Assembly: GCA_902788865.1 (NCBI GenBank)
Contig: CADALZ010000007.1
Location: 1 to 64,000, forward strand
Source: an uncultured Bacteroidales bacterium
Lineage (GTDB): Bacteria > Bacteroidota > Bacteroidia > Bacteroidales > Bacteroidaceae
Length of the DNA stretch: 64,000 bases
Direction: 5' to 3'
Under the pieces are notes generated by a model. It was not told the origin of the DNA. It did not search any database and worked only from the letters and a program-made list of their open reading frames with translations. The position numbers and the translations under genes are program-made. Position 1 is the first letter of the stretch, and every line of letters begins with the position of its first letter. Below, in pieces: positions 8,418 to 17,426 of this stretch.

Positions 8418-10430
8418 TTATCTTGCTGCGCTATTGCGCTGCAAGATAATCAACGGCAGGCATCGCACCATGATGCGGTCTAAATCTTTGCCATATTCCG
8501 AAAGTTCTTCATACGGACGGATGTCCTGATGGATGAAGAGCTGGCGGCAGTGCTTCTTGAAGTCGCTGTCTTTCTCCATGCGTTTCTCAGTTTCAGTATC
8601 AGGCTTGCGGAAGCCCAGCAGCAGTTTCTCCATGCACCAGCGGTTATGCTCTACCATGGCGATGGTGTTCACCTCTTCCTCTGTGAGTTCTTCTGGACAG
8701 TGGTCTTCATCGTAGCCCAATGCACGGAGCTTAGGGCCTATGGAGTAGCTGTTGTAGTAGTTGCTCCACTGAAGGGCCACAGGCAGCTGTATCCAAAGCT
8801 GGTGCATGGTCTGCTCATCGGGTAGCTCTGTAGGTGTGGTGCCGTTCTTGAAGAAATAGTCGTAGATATAGTTGATGGTCTGCGCCACTTGCAGTTCACG
8901 GCTATCGAGGTCGAAGTAGTTATCCATCATGCCGAAGGGGAACAGATGGCTGAACTTCGACACCTTGTCTTCCTTCCACTCGCAGTTGAGCATGCTCAGC
9001 AGGGCCGCAGACGACTGCTGTTGCAGCAAGATAGGGATGTTGCGCTCATAGATGATGTCGGGCAGGTAGAGGCCGATGTCCATGTTGAGCTTTGGCTTCT
9101 TCAGGCAGATGGCGATAGTGAGCAGTTGGCCCTCATCCATTGCCCACTGAGCCAGCAGCTGCTGCACGGCTACAGACTCCGCTCTGGCCTTGATGAACTC
9201 GAAGCGGATGTCGAGGAAGTCGGCATCCTTGCCACTGAAGAGGGTAGGTGGCAGAATCTTCTCTTCGCTGTCTGCACCCTCCAAGTCGCAATAAGTAGAA
9301 GACATGATTTGGAACAGATGTCGATAGCGGTTCTTGAAGATGTCCATCTCACGGTCGGCATGGATGTCTATGAAGGTGATGCGCGTCTTAAGTTCAGGGT
9401 TTCTGAAGAAGTTGGGGAAGTGCATCTGTTGAGCGGCCTCTGTGCCAAGCGCCACACCCAGACGGCTCATGCCCAGAATCACGAGGTGCACATACTTGTC
9501 ACTCTGCTGCGAAATCTGCTCCCTGTCGAGTGGAGGATAGGCCGTCTTGGTGTAGCCGTCGGTATAGAAGCGGCTGATGAGCACCTTCTTCGCCCATCCT
9601 TCGAAGAAGTTGAACGGGCGAAACTCGATGTACTTGCGCCATTCTTCGGCAAGGTCGGTCACTTGGAATACAGAGAACGTGTTATGGTAGGCAAAGAACA
9701 CCGTGAACGGGATGATGGGGCAGTTCGCCTCGCGCTTGTGAATCTCCACTATCTTTTTCAGACACTCTATGTTCATGGAGTCATGATCCACCTCATCGCG
9801 ATTGCCTATCACGAACACCTCACGCGCCTTAGTGGTGCAGAGGCGTTGCAGGTCTTCCTCAGAGTCGCGACGCGCATTGGCCATCAGCACACGGTGTTCG
9901 TGCTTCTTGGGCAGATTTCGGTCTATATAGCCTTTCACCATCTGTGCAGGCTCTGTGGTTTGCACCAAGATGTGGCAGCCGTCGTAATGCGGATTGCGGC
10001 AAATCTGCGCCACGAGGGAAGGCACCATGTCATCGTAGCCGATGATCACCACATGGTCATTCAGACTATAGGTGATGCCACCTTCCTTGAAATTCTCCAC
10101 ATGGCGTTGCAGCATGTTAGAAATCACGGAGATGAGGCAGCCTCCCAGCAGGATAGTGCCCACGAAAGCCAAAAACTGTGCCAGTGTGCGATATTCTGGT
10201 GCCACATAGTCCACAGCTCCAGGGTCCATGAGTAGCTGGAACACACGCTGGTGCCACATCATGCTACTGAGGTCGGCACTGCCACTCTTCAGGGCATAGG
10301 CAAAGTGGAGCAGCCATCCTATGCAGAATACCAGGACAATGGCAGCCACGAGCCACGCTAATTGTTTCCAGCCTTGAGCCGCAAAAGTGCGGTCGAAGAG
10401 TATCTTGTATTTCTGAATATGTGCTTTCAT
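8418..10430 (-). CDS. Membrane TrkA-N (CASTOR-like) protein with C-terminal RyR domain
   Basis: 670 residues. Hydrophobic segments lie at about 22-48 and 85-108 (AQFLAFVGTILLGGCLISVI). Two TrkA-N/Rossmann-like regions follow: NDHVVIIGYDDMVPSLV near 127, and a second starting YVHLVILGMSRLGVALG near 312. The last 100 residues are a RyR domain (PEELTEEEVNTIAMVEHNRW...KLLLGFRKPD, IRPYEELSEYGK). The layout recalls CASTOR/POLLUX-type ion channels, in which Rossmann domains gate a pore. It converges on the RyR/zinc-ribbon operon, with only repeat R1 between them. Two RyR proteins in one locus suggest a shared ligand. Ion selectivity cannot be judged. Confidence 0.75.
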   Translation of the reverse strand: MKAHIQKYKILFDRTFAAQGWKQLAWLVAAIVLVFCIGWLLHFAYALKSGSADLSSMMWHQRVFQLLMDPGAVDYVAPEYRTLAQFLAFVGTILLGGCLISVISNMLQRHVENFKEGGITYSLNDHVVIIGYDDMVPSLVAQICRNPHYDGCHILVQTTEPAQMVKGYIDRNLPKKHEHRVLMANARRDSEEDLQRLCTTKAREVFVIGNRDEVDHDSMNIECLKKIVEIHKREANCPIIPFTVFFAYHNTFSVFQVTDLAEEWRKYIEFRPFNFFEGWAKKVLISRFYTDGYTKTAYPPLDREQISQQSDKYVHLVILGMSRLGVALGTEAAQQMHFPNFFRNPELKTRITFIDIHADREMDIFKNRYRHLFQIMSSTYCDLEGADSEEKILPPTLFSGKDADFLDIRFEFIKARAESVAVQQLLAQWAMDEGQLLTIAICLKKPKLNMDIGLYLPDIIYERNIPILLQQQSSAALLSMLNCEWKEDKVSKFSHLFPFGMMDNYFDLDSRELQVAQTINYIYDYFFKNGTTPTELPDEQTMHQLWIQLPVALQWSNYYNSYSIGPKLRALGYDEDHCPEELTEEEVNTIAMVEHNRWCMEKLLLGFRKPDTETEKRMEKDSDFKKHCRQLFIHQDIRPYEELSEYGKDLDRIMVRCLPLIILQRNSAAR

Positions 10431-10508
10431 ATTTGGATTATATTGTAGGTTTTATAAATAAGGTGTGCCTTTAAACCATGCGAAGTTACGCTTTTTATTC
10501 CAGCTATG

Positions 10509-10547
10509 CAAAAAAAAGAGGTGGCTTCTTCGCAGAAGTCACCTCTT
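10509..10547 (-). terminator. Terminator of the inositol-3-phosphate synthase gene
   Basis: On the minus strand the arms AAGAGGTGACTTC and GAAGCCACCTCTT (one G-T) are followed by a run of T (10510-10517 read on the other strand). Confidence 0.8.
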
Positions 10548-10576
10548 AGGAGGTTACTACTATATGAAATAAAAGA

Positions 10577-11905
10577 TTAATCTATTTCTTCATCAGCCTC
10601 ATAGCCTCCCATCTCACGGATGGCGTTCTTCAGCATGGTGTACTGCTGATAGAGGTGGTTCACAGCCTCTTCGCCCTGCGTGTAGTCGTGCATAGGGCTC
10701 TTCAGGAAGAAGCTCAGGAAACGCTGTATGCCATAGCGTCCGGCACGAGCAGCCAGGTCGCTCAGCAAGCAGAGATCCAAGCAGAGAGGTGCAGCGAGGA
10801 TAGAGTCGCGGCACAGGAAGTTGATCTTGATCTGCATCGGATAACCCATCCATCCGAAGATGTCTATGTTGTCCCAGCCTTCCTTGTTGTCATTGCGAGG
10901 AGGATAATAGTTGATGCGCACCTTGTGGTAGTACTGCGTATCCTCATCGTTGCCATGTCCGTAGAGGTCTGGCTGCCAGTCAGGTTTCAGGATAGTCTCC
11001 AGCGTAGAGAGCTTAGACACCTCCTTGGTGCGGAAGTTGGCAGGCTCATCGAGCACCAGTCCGTCGCGGTTGCCCAGAATGTTGGTAGAGAACCAGCCGC
11101 TCAGTCCTAAGCAGCGTGTGCCGATGATAGGAGAGAAGCCGCTCTTCACCAGTGTCTGACCCGTCTTGAAGTCCTTGCCGGCGATAGGCATCTTAGTCTT
11201 CTCTGCGAGTTCCCACATAGCAGGAATATCTACAGTAGTGTTTGGGGCACCCATGATAAATGGGGCACCCTCTGTCAGTGCAGCGTAAGCGTAGCACATA
11301 GAAGGAGCAATGTGCTCACGGTCGTCAGCCTTCATAGCAGCTTCCAGATCGCTCAGCTTATAGTGTACTTCCTTACATACAGGTACATAGATTTCTGTAG
11401 AAGCAGCCCAGAGCACCACGATGCGGGCGCATCCGTTGGCCTTCTTGAAGTTGCGTATATCCTCACGCAGAGCTTCTACCATCTCCCAGCGCGTCTTGCA
11501 GTCCTTCAAGTTGTCACCGTCCAGACGCTTAGCATAATTCTTGTCGAAAGCGGCCTTCATAGGCACTATCTTCTCAAGTTCATCACGCACAGGCTCAATG
11601 TCCTTTTCCTTCAGCACCTCAGCATACATAGCTGCTTGGTAAGCATTCTGTGGATACACATCCCAAGAGCCGAACACAATGTCATCGAGCTTAGCTATCG
11701 GAACGATTTCACTGTATGGGAGGTATTTCTTTTCATCACCTTTGCCTACGCGGATCTTGTCATACTGGGTCATAGATCCTACAGGTTTGGTTAATCCTTT
11801 GCGTGCCATCAGCACACCGGTCATAAATGTGGTAGCCACTGCGCCGCAGCCAACTACCATTATGCCCAACTTTCCTTCAGCAGGTTTTACGTTGTTCTGA
11901 TTCAT
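10577..11905 (-). CDS. ino1: Inositol-3-phosphate synthase
   Basis: 442 residues. The N-terminal NAD-binding motif is GIMVVGCGAVATTFMTG (about 14-30). Later segments, including YVPVCKEV, MGAPNTTVDIPAMWEL, AGKDFKTGQTLVKSGFSP and SILAAPLCLDL, match myo-inositol-1-phosphate synthases of Bacteroidetes. The enzyme converts glucose-6-phosphate to inositol-3-phosphate in the cytosol, the first step towards inositol lipids. In related gut Bacteroidetes this gene sits with inositol-lipid genes; here it stands alone, between the RyR-TrkA gene and the BlaI operon. Start at ATG 11905. It has its own terminator. Confidence 0.92.
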   Translation of the reverse strand: MNQNNVKPAEGKLGIMVVGCGAVATTFMTGVLMARKGLTKPVGSMTQYDKIRVGKGDEKKYLPYSEIVPIAKLDDIVFGSWDVYPQNAYQAAMYAEVLKEKDIEPVRDELEKIVPMKAAFDKNYAKRLDGDNLKDCKTRWEMVEALREDIRNFKKANGCARIVVLWAASTEIYVPVCKEVHYKLSDLEAAMKADDREHIAPSMCYAYAALTEGAPFIMGAPNTTVDIPAMWELAEKTKMPIAGKDFKTGQTLVKSGFSPIIGTRCLGLSGWFSTNILGNRDGLVLDEPANFRTKEVSKLSTLETILKPDWQPDLYGHGNDEDTQYYHKVRINYYPPRNDNKEGWDNIDIFGWMGYPMQIKINFLCRDSILAAPLCLDLCLLSDLAARAGRYGIQRFLSFFLKSPMHDYTQGEEAVNHLYQQYTMLKNAIREMGGYEADEEID

Positions 11906-12234
11906 TTAAGAGTTAAATTTAAATGTTTTATTCAATCAGGCTGCAATATTACAAAAAAAACTTTACTTAGAAAAAAGTTTCTTGGAATATTTATTCACAA
12001 TTTATGCTTTTAGATGATTTAGACCATTTTCTTCGCGTTTTTAGCCAGAAAAGAGCATTCAGATCAGTCCCCCCTTCACACTATGGTATAGAAAAAACAC
12101 CCTTTTAATAATAATTAACTAACAAAATCAGTTCAGAAACGTATATTTTTAGTTATTTTGTACAGAGCATAGTGAAAGATCTCCTCTCGCTCATTGCTCC
12201 TGAACTATAATAAATTGTCTAAATCTATTTGAAT
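11906..12234. other. Divergent intergenic region, 329 bases
   Basis: AT-rich region between the ino1 start and the BlaI start. Probable promoters for both directions lie here (a TAATATTG-like box on the minus strand near 11945, and TTTTAGTTATTTTG near 12150 on the plus strand), but neither fits the consensus well. No convincing palindromic BlaI operator was identified by eye. Confidence 0.4.
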
Positions 12235-12591
12235 ATGAAAAAGTTAACCAACAAAGAAGAAGTGGCCATGAATCACTTTTGGAATCATGGCCCCATGTTT
12301 GTGAAAGACATGCTGGAACTTTACGAAGACCCTAAGCCCCACTTCAACACCCTCTCTACCGTGGTGCGTGGATTAGAGGTGAAGGGCTACGTTTCCCATC
12401 GTGTCTTTGGCACTTCTTATCAGTATTATCCCACAGTGAGTCGTGAGGAGTTCAGCAAGCTCACTCTGAAGAGCGTCATCAGCAAGTATTTCCACAATTC
12501 CTACCTCAGTGCCGTCTCTTCGCTGGTAGAAGAGGAAAACCTCTCGCTGGACGATCTAAAGGCGCTGATAAAAGAAGTGGAGAAAGGATGA
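12235..12591 (+). CDS. BlaI/MecI/CopY family transcriptional repressor
   Basis: 118 residues. Winged-helix domain with the family pattern: TNKEEVAMNHFWNHGPMFVKDM, PHFNTLSTVVRGLEVKGYVSHR, SYQYYPTVSREEF. A dimerisation tail follows. The family represses an operon until its repressor is cleaved by a partner M56 membrane protease. ATG 12235 is preferred over the in-frame TTG at 12229. The gene ends 3 bases before the GTG start of the M56 gene, so the pair forms a BlaI/BlaR1-like two-gene unit. No beta-lactamase is nearby; the likely targets are the downstream lipoproteins. Confidence 0.88.
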   Translation: MKKLTNKEEVAMNHFWNHGPMFVKDMLELYEDPKPHFNTLSTVVRGLEVKGYVSHRVFGTSYQYYPTVSREEFSKLTLKSVISKYFHNSYLSAVSSLVEEENLSLDDLKALIKEVEKG

Positions 12592-12594
12592 AAA

Positions 12595-14274
12595 GTGGGC
12601 CCATTCCTAGTTTACATACTCAAGTCGTCACTTTGCCTGGTAGCTTTCTACCTCTTCTATAAAGTGCTGCTTAGCCGTGAGACGTTCTATCGCTTCAATC
12701 GCTTTGCGTTGCTCAGCCTCATGGCCTTTGCAGCTGTGCTGCCTTTGGTACAGATCCCCCTCTATCAACCCTCTGAGGTGGGACAGACCTTGGCATATGT
12801 AGAAGACTGGTTGGTCGAGGTTGTCAGTGTGGAGCAGGTTTCTAAGCCTGTGCTCACATGGCCGCAAGCGTTGGCTCTGCTCTACCTTATAGGTGTGGTG
12901 TTCTTCATCATGCGCCACGTCTATTCTGTGAGCCGACTGCTGCAGCTGCTTCGCAAGGGCAGGCGAGAGGATGCTGTACGCTATCTGTCTGATGCTCAAG
13001 GTATCAAGCTCATAGTAGTGGCAGATGGCTTGGCACCTTTCAGCTGGATGCGCTATATCGTAATCAGTGAGAAAGACCTGCGTGAGAATGCTCGTGAGAT
13101 ATTGTTGCACGAGAGGGCCCACATCCGTCATCACCATTCGATCGACTTGTTGGTAGCAGAAGTCTGTCTCTTTTTTCAGTGGTTCAATCCTGCTGCGTGG
13201 CTCCTGAAGCAAGAGCTCCAGACCATCCATGAATACGAGGCCGATGACTGCGTGCTGTGTGAAGGCATCGATGCCCGCCATTACCAATTATTGCTAATAA
13301 AAAAGGCCGTTGGCACAAGGCTCTACTCTATGGCCAACAGCCTTAATCACAGTAATCTTAAAAAACGTATCACTATGATGATGAAAAGAAAATCCAATCC
13401 ATGGGCACGCCTGAAGTACGCCTACGTGCTTCCGTTGGCAGCCATTGCCGTGGCCGCCTTTGCCCGTCCCGAGGTGCAAAATGCCTCCAGTGAGATTTCT
13501 GCCGTCAAAGTTAATGATTTGGTCGGAAATCTGGTAACAAATCTGGAAGAAAATTTCACCCTTCCCGATTCTAACGTTCAGCTGCCTCCAGACAGCATCT
13601 ATGAAATCGTAGAAGTCATGCCCGTCTTCCCAGGTGGCGAAACTGGTATGATGAAGTACCTTTCAGACAATATCAAGTATCCCGCAGAAGCGCAGGAAGC
13701 AGGCATAGAGGGACGCGTATTCACTCGTTTTGTCATCAATGAAGATGGCTCTGTGAGCGATGTGGAGATTCTTAGAAGCGTTCATCCATTGCTCGATGCC
13801 GAGGCTATCCGTGTAGTGAAGGCCATGCCTAAATGGACACCTGGAAAAGTTGGTGGCAAGGCTGTGAAAGTGAGATATTCATTGCCTCTCGTTTTCCGTC
13901 TGCAAGGTGAAAGCACTCCTCAAAACAATACCCCAGTGGCCAATAAAATTGGCAAAGACGGCATTTATGAGATAGTTGATACGCCACCTATCTATCCTGG
14001 TGGTGAGGCTGCGTTGCTGAAGTTCATTTCAGACAATATCAAGTACCCAGAAGAAGCTTTCAAGGCAGGAACCCAGGGACGTGTGACGACTATCTTCATC
14101 ATCAATGAAGATGGCTCTGTGAGTGATGTGGACGTTGTAAGGAGCGTTCATCCGTTGCTCGATGCTGAGGCAGTTCGCGTGATAAGCTCTATGCCGAAGT
14201 GGACGCCAGGAAAAGCTGGTGGCAAAGCTGTCAAAGTGAGATTTACGATGCCTGTTACTTTCAGGCTGCAATAG
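12595..14274 (+). CDS. M56 (BlaR1-type) membrane peptidase fused to two TonB C-terminal domains
   Basis: 559 residues from GTG 12595, with AAAGGA 6 bases upstream; the ATG at 12588 is in another frame. About four membrane segments occur in the first 300 residues. The gluzincin motif HERAH is at residues 172-176, and EYEAD follows as the third ligand region. Instead of a penicillin sensor, the periplasmic end carries two TonB-C domains, about 332-437 and 455-559. These are close to each other in sequence (shared FVINEDGSVSDV / FIINEDGSVSDV, SVHPLLDAEA, MPKWTPGK), so they arose by tandem duplication. It likely senses an envelope signal and cleaves the adjacent repressor; the TonB domains suggest contact with outer-membrane transporters. 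Confidence 0.85.
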   Translation: MGPFLVYILKSSLCLVAFYLFYKVLLSRETFYRFNRFALLSLMAFAAVLPLVQIPLYQPSEVGQTLAYVEDWLVEVVSVEQVSKPVLTWPQALALLYLIGVVFFIMRHVYSVSRLLQLLRKGRREDAVRYLSDAQGIKLIVVADGLAPFSWMRYIVISEKDLRENAREILLHERAHIRHHHSIDLLVAEVCLFFQWFNPAAWLLKQELQTIHEYEADDCVLCEGIDARHYQLLLIKKAVGTRLYSMANSLNHSNLKKRITMMMKRKSNPWARLKYAYVLPLAAIAVAAFARPEVQNASSEISAVKVNDLVGNLVTNLEENFTLPDSNVQLPPDSIYEIVEVMPVFPGGETGMMKYLSDNIKYPAEAQEAGIEGRVFTRFVINEDGSVSDVEILRSVHPLLDAEAIRVVKAMPKWTPGKVGGKAVKVRYSLPLVFRLQGESTPQNNTPVANKIGKDGIYEIVDTPPIYPGGEAALLKFISDNIKYPEEAFKAGTQGRVTTIFIINEDGSVSDVDVVRSVHPLLDAEAVRVISSMPKWTPGKAGGKAVKVRFTMPVTFRLQ

Positions 14275-14310
14275 GAAAGAGATTCCTGTAAACAATAAAA
14301 TCAGCATACA

Positions 14311-15564
14311 ATGAGAAACATTATATTATTCTGTTCAGTGGCTTTCTGCATGTCACTGCAGACCAGTTGTCAGTCAAGGAATGCCTCCGATACATTGGAT
14401 GAAAGCCCTATTGTAGCAGAGACGAAGACTATAAACAGTGAGGGTGACAGACTGATGGTAATAGATTTCGAGAAGTTCGATCGTGAGCATCCCATAGATT
14501 TTCCTCTGAGTGATTTTTGTGACTATCGACTAGTAAAACTAGATGGCAGTGATAAAAATTACATGCTCAGTGCAAGTACGCAGATATGTGCCTCAGATAA
14601 CTACATAATTGCTAAAAGCATCAACGAGTTACTATTGTTCGACAAAGAAGGTAAACACCTCCTTACCATCGATGGCAGAGATGGACCTGCAGGTTTTGAG
14701 GGCTATTGTTGGCAAGCCTCCATCAATGAGGAAGCAGGTGAGATTTATGCCTACTTATTCCGAAAAATGAAAATCTATGATTTGAAAACAGGAGCCTATA
14801 AGCAAGATATCCTTTATAATAACCCAGAAGAGAGCAGCATGCTACGCTATCCCATTTCTGCCATTTATAAAGATCGTCATGTGTTTGCTGCAAGTCCTTT
14901 AGAGGCAGCTGGTACTAAGAAGTTTATTTGGCAGACAGACAAAACAGGAAAAGAACTATGCAACTTCCCCGCATCTTATTTTTTTCACATGAGTTGGGTG
15001 GAAGACCAGTACGAGGGTCGTTTCTGGATGGAGGCTAAACCATTTTTGTCTTTTGTGGACGATGATTGTCTCTCTGTTTCTATGCCCAACATGGAGATCC
15101 CTGTGCAAGACAGCATCTACCATTATTATCCAGAAACCAATCGACTGGCACCTGCCATTGTGATGAAATTCCCTGATCCTGCTCATGCACCACAGCATTT
15201 CCATAATGAAACCCCATCATTCTATTTCTCCATGTTGATGGAAGTCAATACCCTACCAACGCAAGGTGATGGATGGGGCAATCATCCTGTGGCTCGTCTG
15301 CTGGTAGATAAGAAAACGCTGCGAGGCAGTGTCGTGCAGTTATGCTTGGACAAACACGGAATGATAGATATAACTGGAGAACGTACCTGGATTGCAGGAA
15401 ATTACTATTGGGTGAACATCACTCCAGATAGAATGGATGAGTTAGTTGCCAATAGGCTGAATAGTGGCAAGGCCAGTGAGAGTGACAGAGCGTTTCTGGA
15501 ATCATTCCTGAAAACCATAGGTCCAGATGACAATAATTTTGTAATAGTAGGGAAACTGAAATAA
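14311..15564 (+). CDS. Six-bladed beta-propeller lipoprotein (first of two)
   Basis: 417 residues. Lipoprotein signal with lipobox LQTSC (Cys near residue 20). After it, LLLFDKEGKHLLTIDGRDGPAGFEG and later repeats fit the 6-bladed beta-propeller lipoproteins (DUF4934 type) of Bacteroidales. Start at ATG 14311, 36 bases after the M56-TonB gene, so it is probably in the same operon. Surface or periplasmic location is expected. Function of the family is unknown; these proteins are often found beside BlaI/M56 or sigma/anti-sigma regulators. Confidence 0.7.
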   Translation: MRNIILFCSVAFCMSLQTSCQSRNASDTLDESPIVAETKTINSEGDRLMVIDFEKFDREHPIDFPLSDFCDYRLVKLDGSDKNYMLSASTQICASDNYIIAKSINELLLFDKEGKHLLTIDGRDGPAGFEGYCWQASINEEAGEIYAYLFRKMKIYDLKTGAYKQDILYNNPEESSMLRYPISAIYKDRHVFAASPLEAAGTKKFIWQTDKTGKELCNFPASYFFHMSWVEDQYEGRFWMEAKPFLSFVDDDCLSVSMPNMEIPVQDSIYHYYPETNRLAPAIVMKFPDPAHAPQHFHNETPSFYFSMLMEVNTLPTQGDGWGNHPVARLLVDKKTLRGSVVQLCLDKHGMIDITGERTWIAGNYYWVNITPDRMDELVANRLNSGKASESDRAFLESFLKTIGPDDNNFVIVGKLK

Positions 15565-15577
15565 TCTTTTAGAAATT

Positions 15578-16711
15578 ATGAGTATTCTGATACTAATGAC
15601 TCTCCTTCTCCTGCTGGCGAGTTGCCAGCAGCAGGAGGCAGAGCAAGAACTGATCACGGTTGATGTGGCAGCAAGTGTGCCAGAGAAAGAACTCACCGTG
15701 CAAGACTTCATGGATGTGGAGTACGTGCCACTGGAGACCAATGATGACTTTGTGGTGCCAAACAATGTGGCAGCCATTGGTGAGAGCTACATCGTGATGC
15801 GTAGTCGTGGGAATGATGGTACGCTCTACTTCTTCGACCGTCATAGTGGCAAGGCCCTCCACAAGTTCAATCATCGTGGACAAGGGCCTGAAGAATATGC
15901 CTATGTGACAGGAGTCATCCTTGATGAGGAGAACCAAGAGGTCTTCATCAATGATGCAGGAACAGCCAAGATGACGGTCTATGACCTTCAAGGGAACTTC
16001 AAGCGTAGCTTTGCCCACAGGGAAGGAGGCTACTACATGACGGCAGTCAGTTATGACAGCGACCATCTTATCGTGTATGATGCCTCCCAGATGAGTAAAG
16101 GTGGCGAACCTCGTGATAAGAACTACTACCTGATTATCTCCAAAGCCGATGGCAGTGTCACTGACGAGGTGCCATTGCCCTATGAGACCATCAAGAGCAC
16201 TATTGTAACCAGTGGTGAAGTCACTGCAGCCTTCAGTGTAGAAGCCATTGTGCCTTATCAGGATGATTTCCTCATTTGCGAAGCCTCCACAGACACAATC
16301 TATCGCTATACCCGTCAGCATAAGCTTATTCCCTTCATGGCAATGGAGCCAACTGAGAATCCAGAGCAGGTGCTGGCTATGGGGGCATCAACCCGCAGGT
16401 ATCAGTTCTTCACGGCCTTCCGTAAGGAACTGATTATGCCACAGATGATGATACCATCCACTCCCTTTGTGTATGACAAGGAAGAGCATCGTCCTTATGA
16501 AGTCACTGTTTATAATGCCGACTTCAAGAGTCCTTTAGAAGTGAGGCTTAACGAAATGAATGCCAATTCTGCCACAGCCTATACTGCCATCAATGCCGAT
16601 AAGATAGTAGAAGCCTATGAAGAGGGCAAGCTGCAAGGTTCCCTCCTGGATATAGCTGCAAGCATCGGTGAGGAAGACAATCCCGTGCTAATGTTTATGA
16701 AAGAAAAATGA
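15578..16711 (+). CDS. Six-bladed beta-propeller lipoprotein (second of two)
   Basis: 377 residues, starting 13 bases after the previous stop. Lipobox LLASC near residue 16. VQDFMDVEYVPLET, LYFFDRHSGKALHKFNHRGQGPEEY and FINDAGTAKMTVYDLQG are typical of the 6-bladed propeller lipoprotein family. It is a distant paralogue of the preceding gene, and the two probably act as a pair on the cell surface. It ends 14 bases before the long inverted repeat element at 16725. Confidence 0.75.
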   Translation: MSILILMTLLLLLASCQQQEAEQELITVDVAASVPEKELTVQDFMDVEYVPLETNDDFVVPNNVAAIGESYIVMRSRGNDGTLYFFDRHSGKALHKFNHRGQGPEEYAYVTGVILDEENQEVFINDAGTAKMTVYDLQGNFKRSFAHREGGYYMTAVSYDSDHLIVYDASQMSKGGEPRDKNYYLIISKADGSVTDEVPLPYETIKSTIVTSGEVTAAFSVEAIVPYQDDFLICEASTDTIYRYTRQHKLIPFMAMEPTENPEQVLAMGASTRRYQFFTAFRKELIMPQMMIPSTPFVYDKEEHRPYEVTVYNADFKSPLEVRLNEMNANSATAYTAINADKIVEAYEEGKLQGSLLDIAASIGEEDNPVLMFMKEK

Positions 16712-16724
16712 TCAAAGTTTCGCG

Positions 16725-16953
16725 TTTTACCCTTCACACTTCACAAATGACACCTAAGTGCCTTATCTATAAATGCTTATAGGCGTGAAGAGTGGTCGTG
16801 AACACTTCACCACTCTTCACACTTTGAGCCTTAATACTGATTTTCATTGACTTTGTTGTGAAGTGTTGTGAAGTGTTTGGATCAACACTTCACACTCCTT
16901 ACTTGTTGTCTATAAGTGAGTTAAGCGCTATTTGTGAAGTGTGAAGGGTAAAA
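16725..16953. repeat. Inverted-repeat element A with internal hairpins
   Basis: Perfect 24-base terminal arms, 16725-16748 and 16930-16953 (core ACCCTTCACACTTCACA). Inside are two more perfect or near-perfect hairpins: GTGAAGAGTGG/CCACTCTTCAC around 16786-16820, and GTGAAGTGTT/AACACTTCAC around 16867-16894. A second, diverged element of nearly equal length lies at 34772-35002. Confidence 0.85.
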
Positions 16954-17006
16954 TGCATTTTGCGCCTACACACAGTAAAAATTGTTGCTACGAGCAGCCG
17001 CAAATT

Positions 17007-17094
17007 TTTCCTAACTAGAGAAAAATAATTTCCTAACTAGAGAAAAATATTTTCCCAACTGGCGCGTAGAATATTCCCAACTGGCTTACTTGAA
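17007..17094. repeat. Four 22-base tandem repeats
   Basis: Units at 17007-17028, 17029-17050, 17051-17072 and 17073-17094 share TTTCCTAACTAGAGA-like starts. The first two are almost identical, the last two have TTCCCAACTGGC. Confidence 0.7.
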
Positions 17095-17426
17095 ATATCC
17101 GTATGTCTTGCCAGAGAAAAAACGACTAAGGCATCAGAGAATGATCAGTTTACCCACAAAGCAGCTCTCTTCTCTCTCCACAAATTTTCTGCCTCTTCTG
17201 CGATACAAAAGCGAACTTACAACGGAGGAACAACGAACTTACCTCCTAAGAGATTATTGGCGGACAGTGGGCAGAAGCCCCCATTTTTGCATAAAACATG
17301 AATTTTTTCTCACAAAAATTTCCGAATATTACAGATTTTCCTATATCTTTGCAATTACGACCAGTGCTTTTCTGAGCATTGGGCACACTAAAAGTGGAAT
17401 TTATAAACCTTAATATTAACTAATTT
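17095..17426 (+). other. Leader region of the ppdK gene
   Basis: No reliable gene. Contains TATCTTTG at 17344-17351, the likely -7 element for ppdK 76 bases before its start. A 107-codon open frame here (17090-17413) lacks family resemblance and ends inside the leader. Confidence 0.5.
17344..17351 (+). promoter_or_regulatory. -7 element of the ppdK promoter
   Basis: TATCTTTG, with a weak TTTC about 20 bases upstream. Confidence 0.5.

Noticed and set aside
12235..14274. Beta-lactam resistance regulator pair
   Set aside because: No beta-lactamase or penicillin-binding sensor domain; the protease ends in TonB domains.
17090..17413. 107-codon open frame in the ppdK leader
   Set aside because: No family resemblance, no ribosome site, and it crosses the ppdK promoter.
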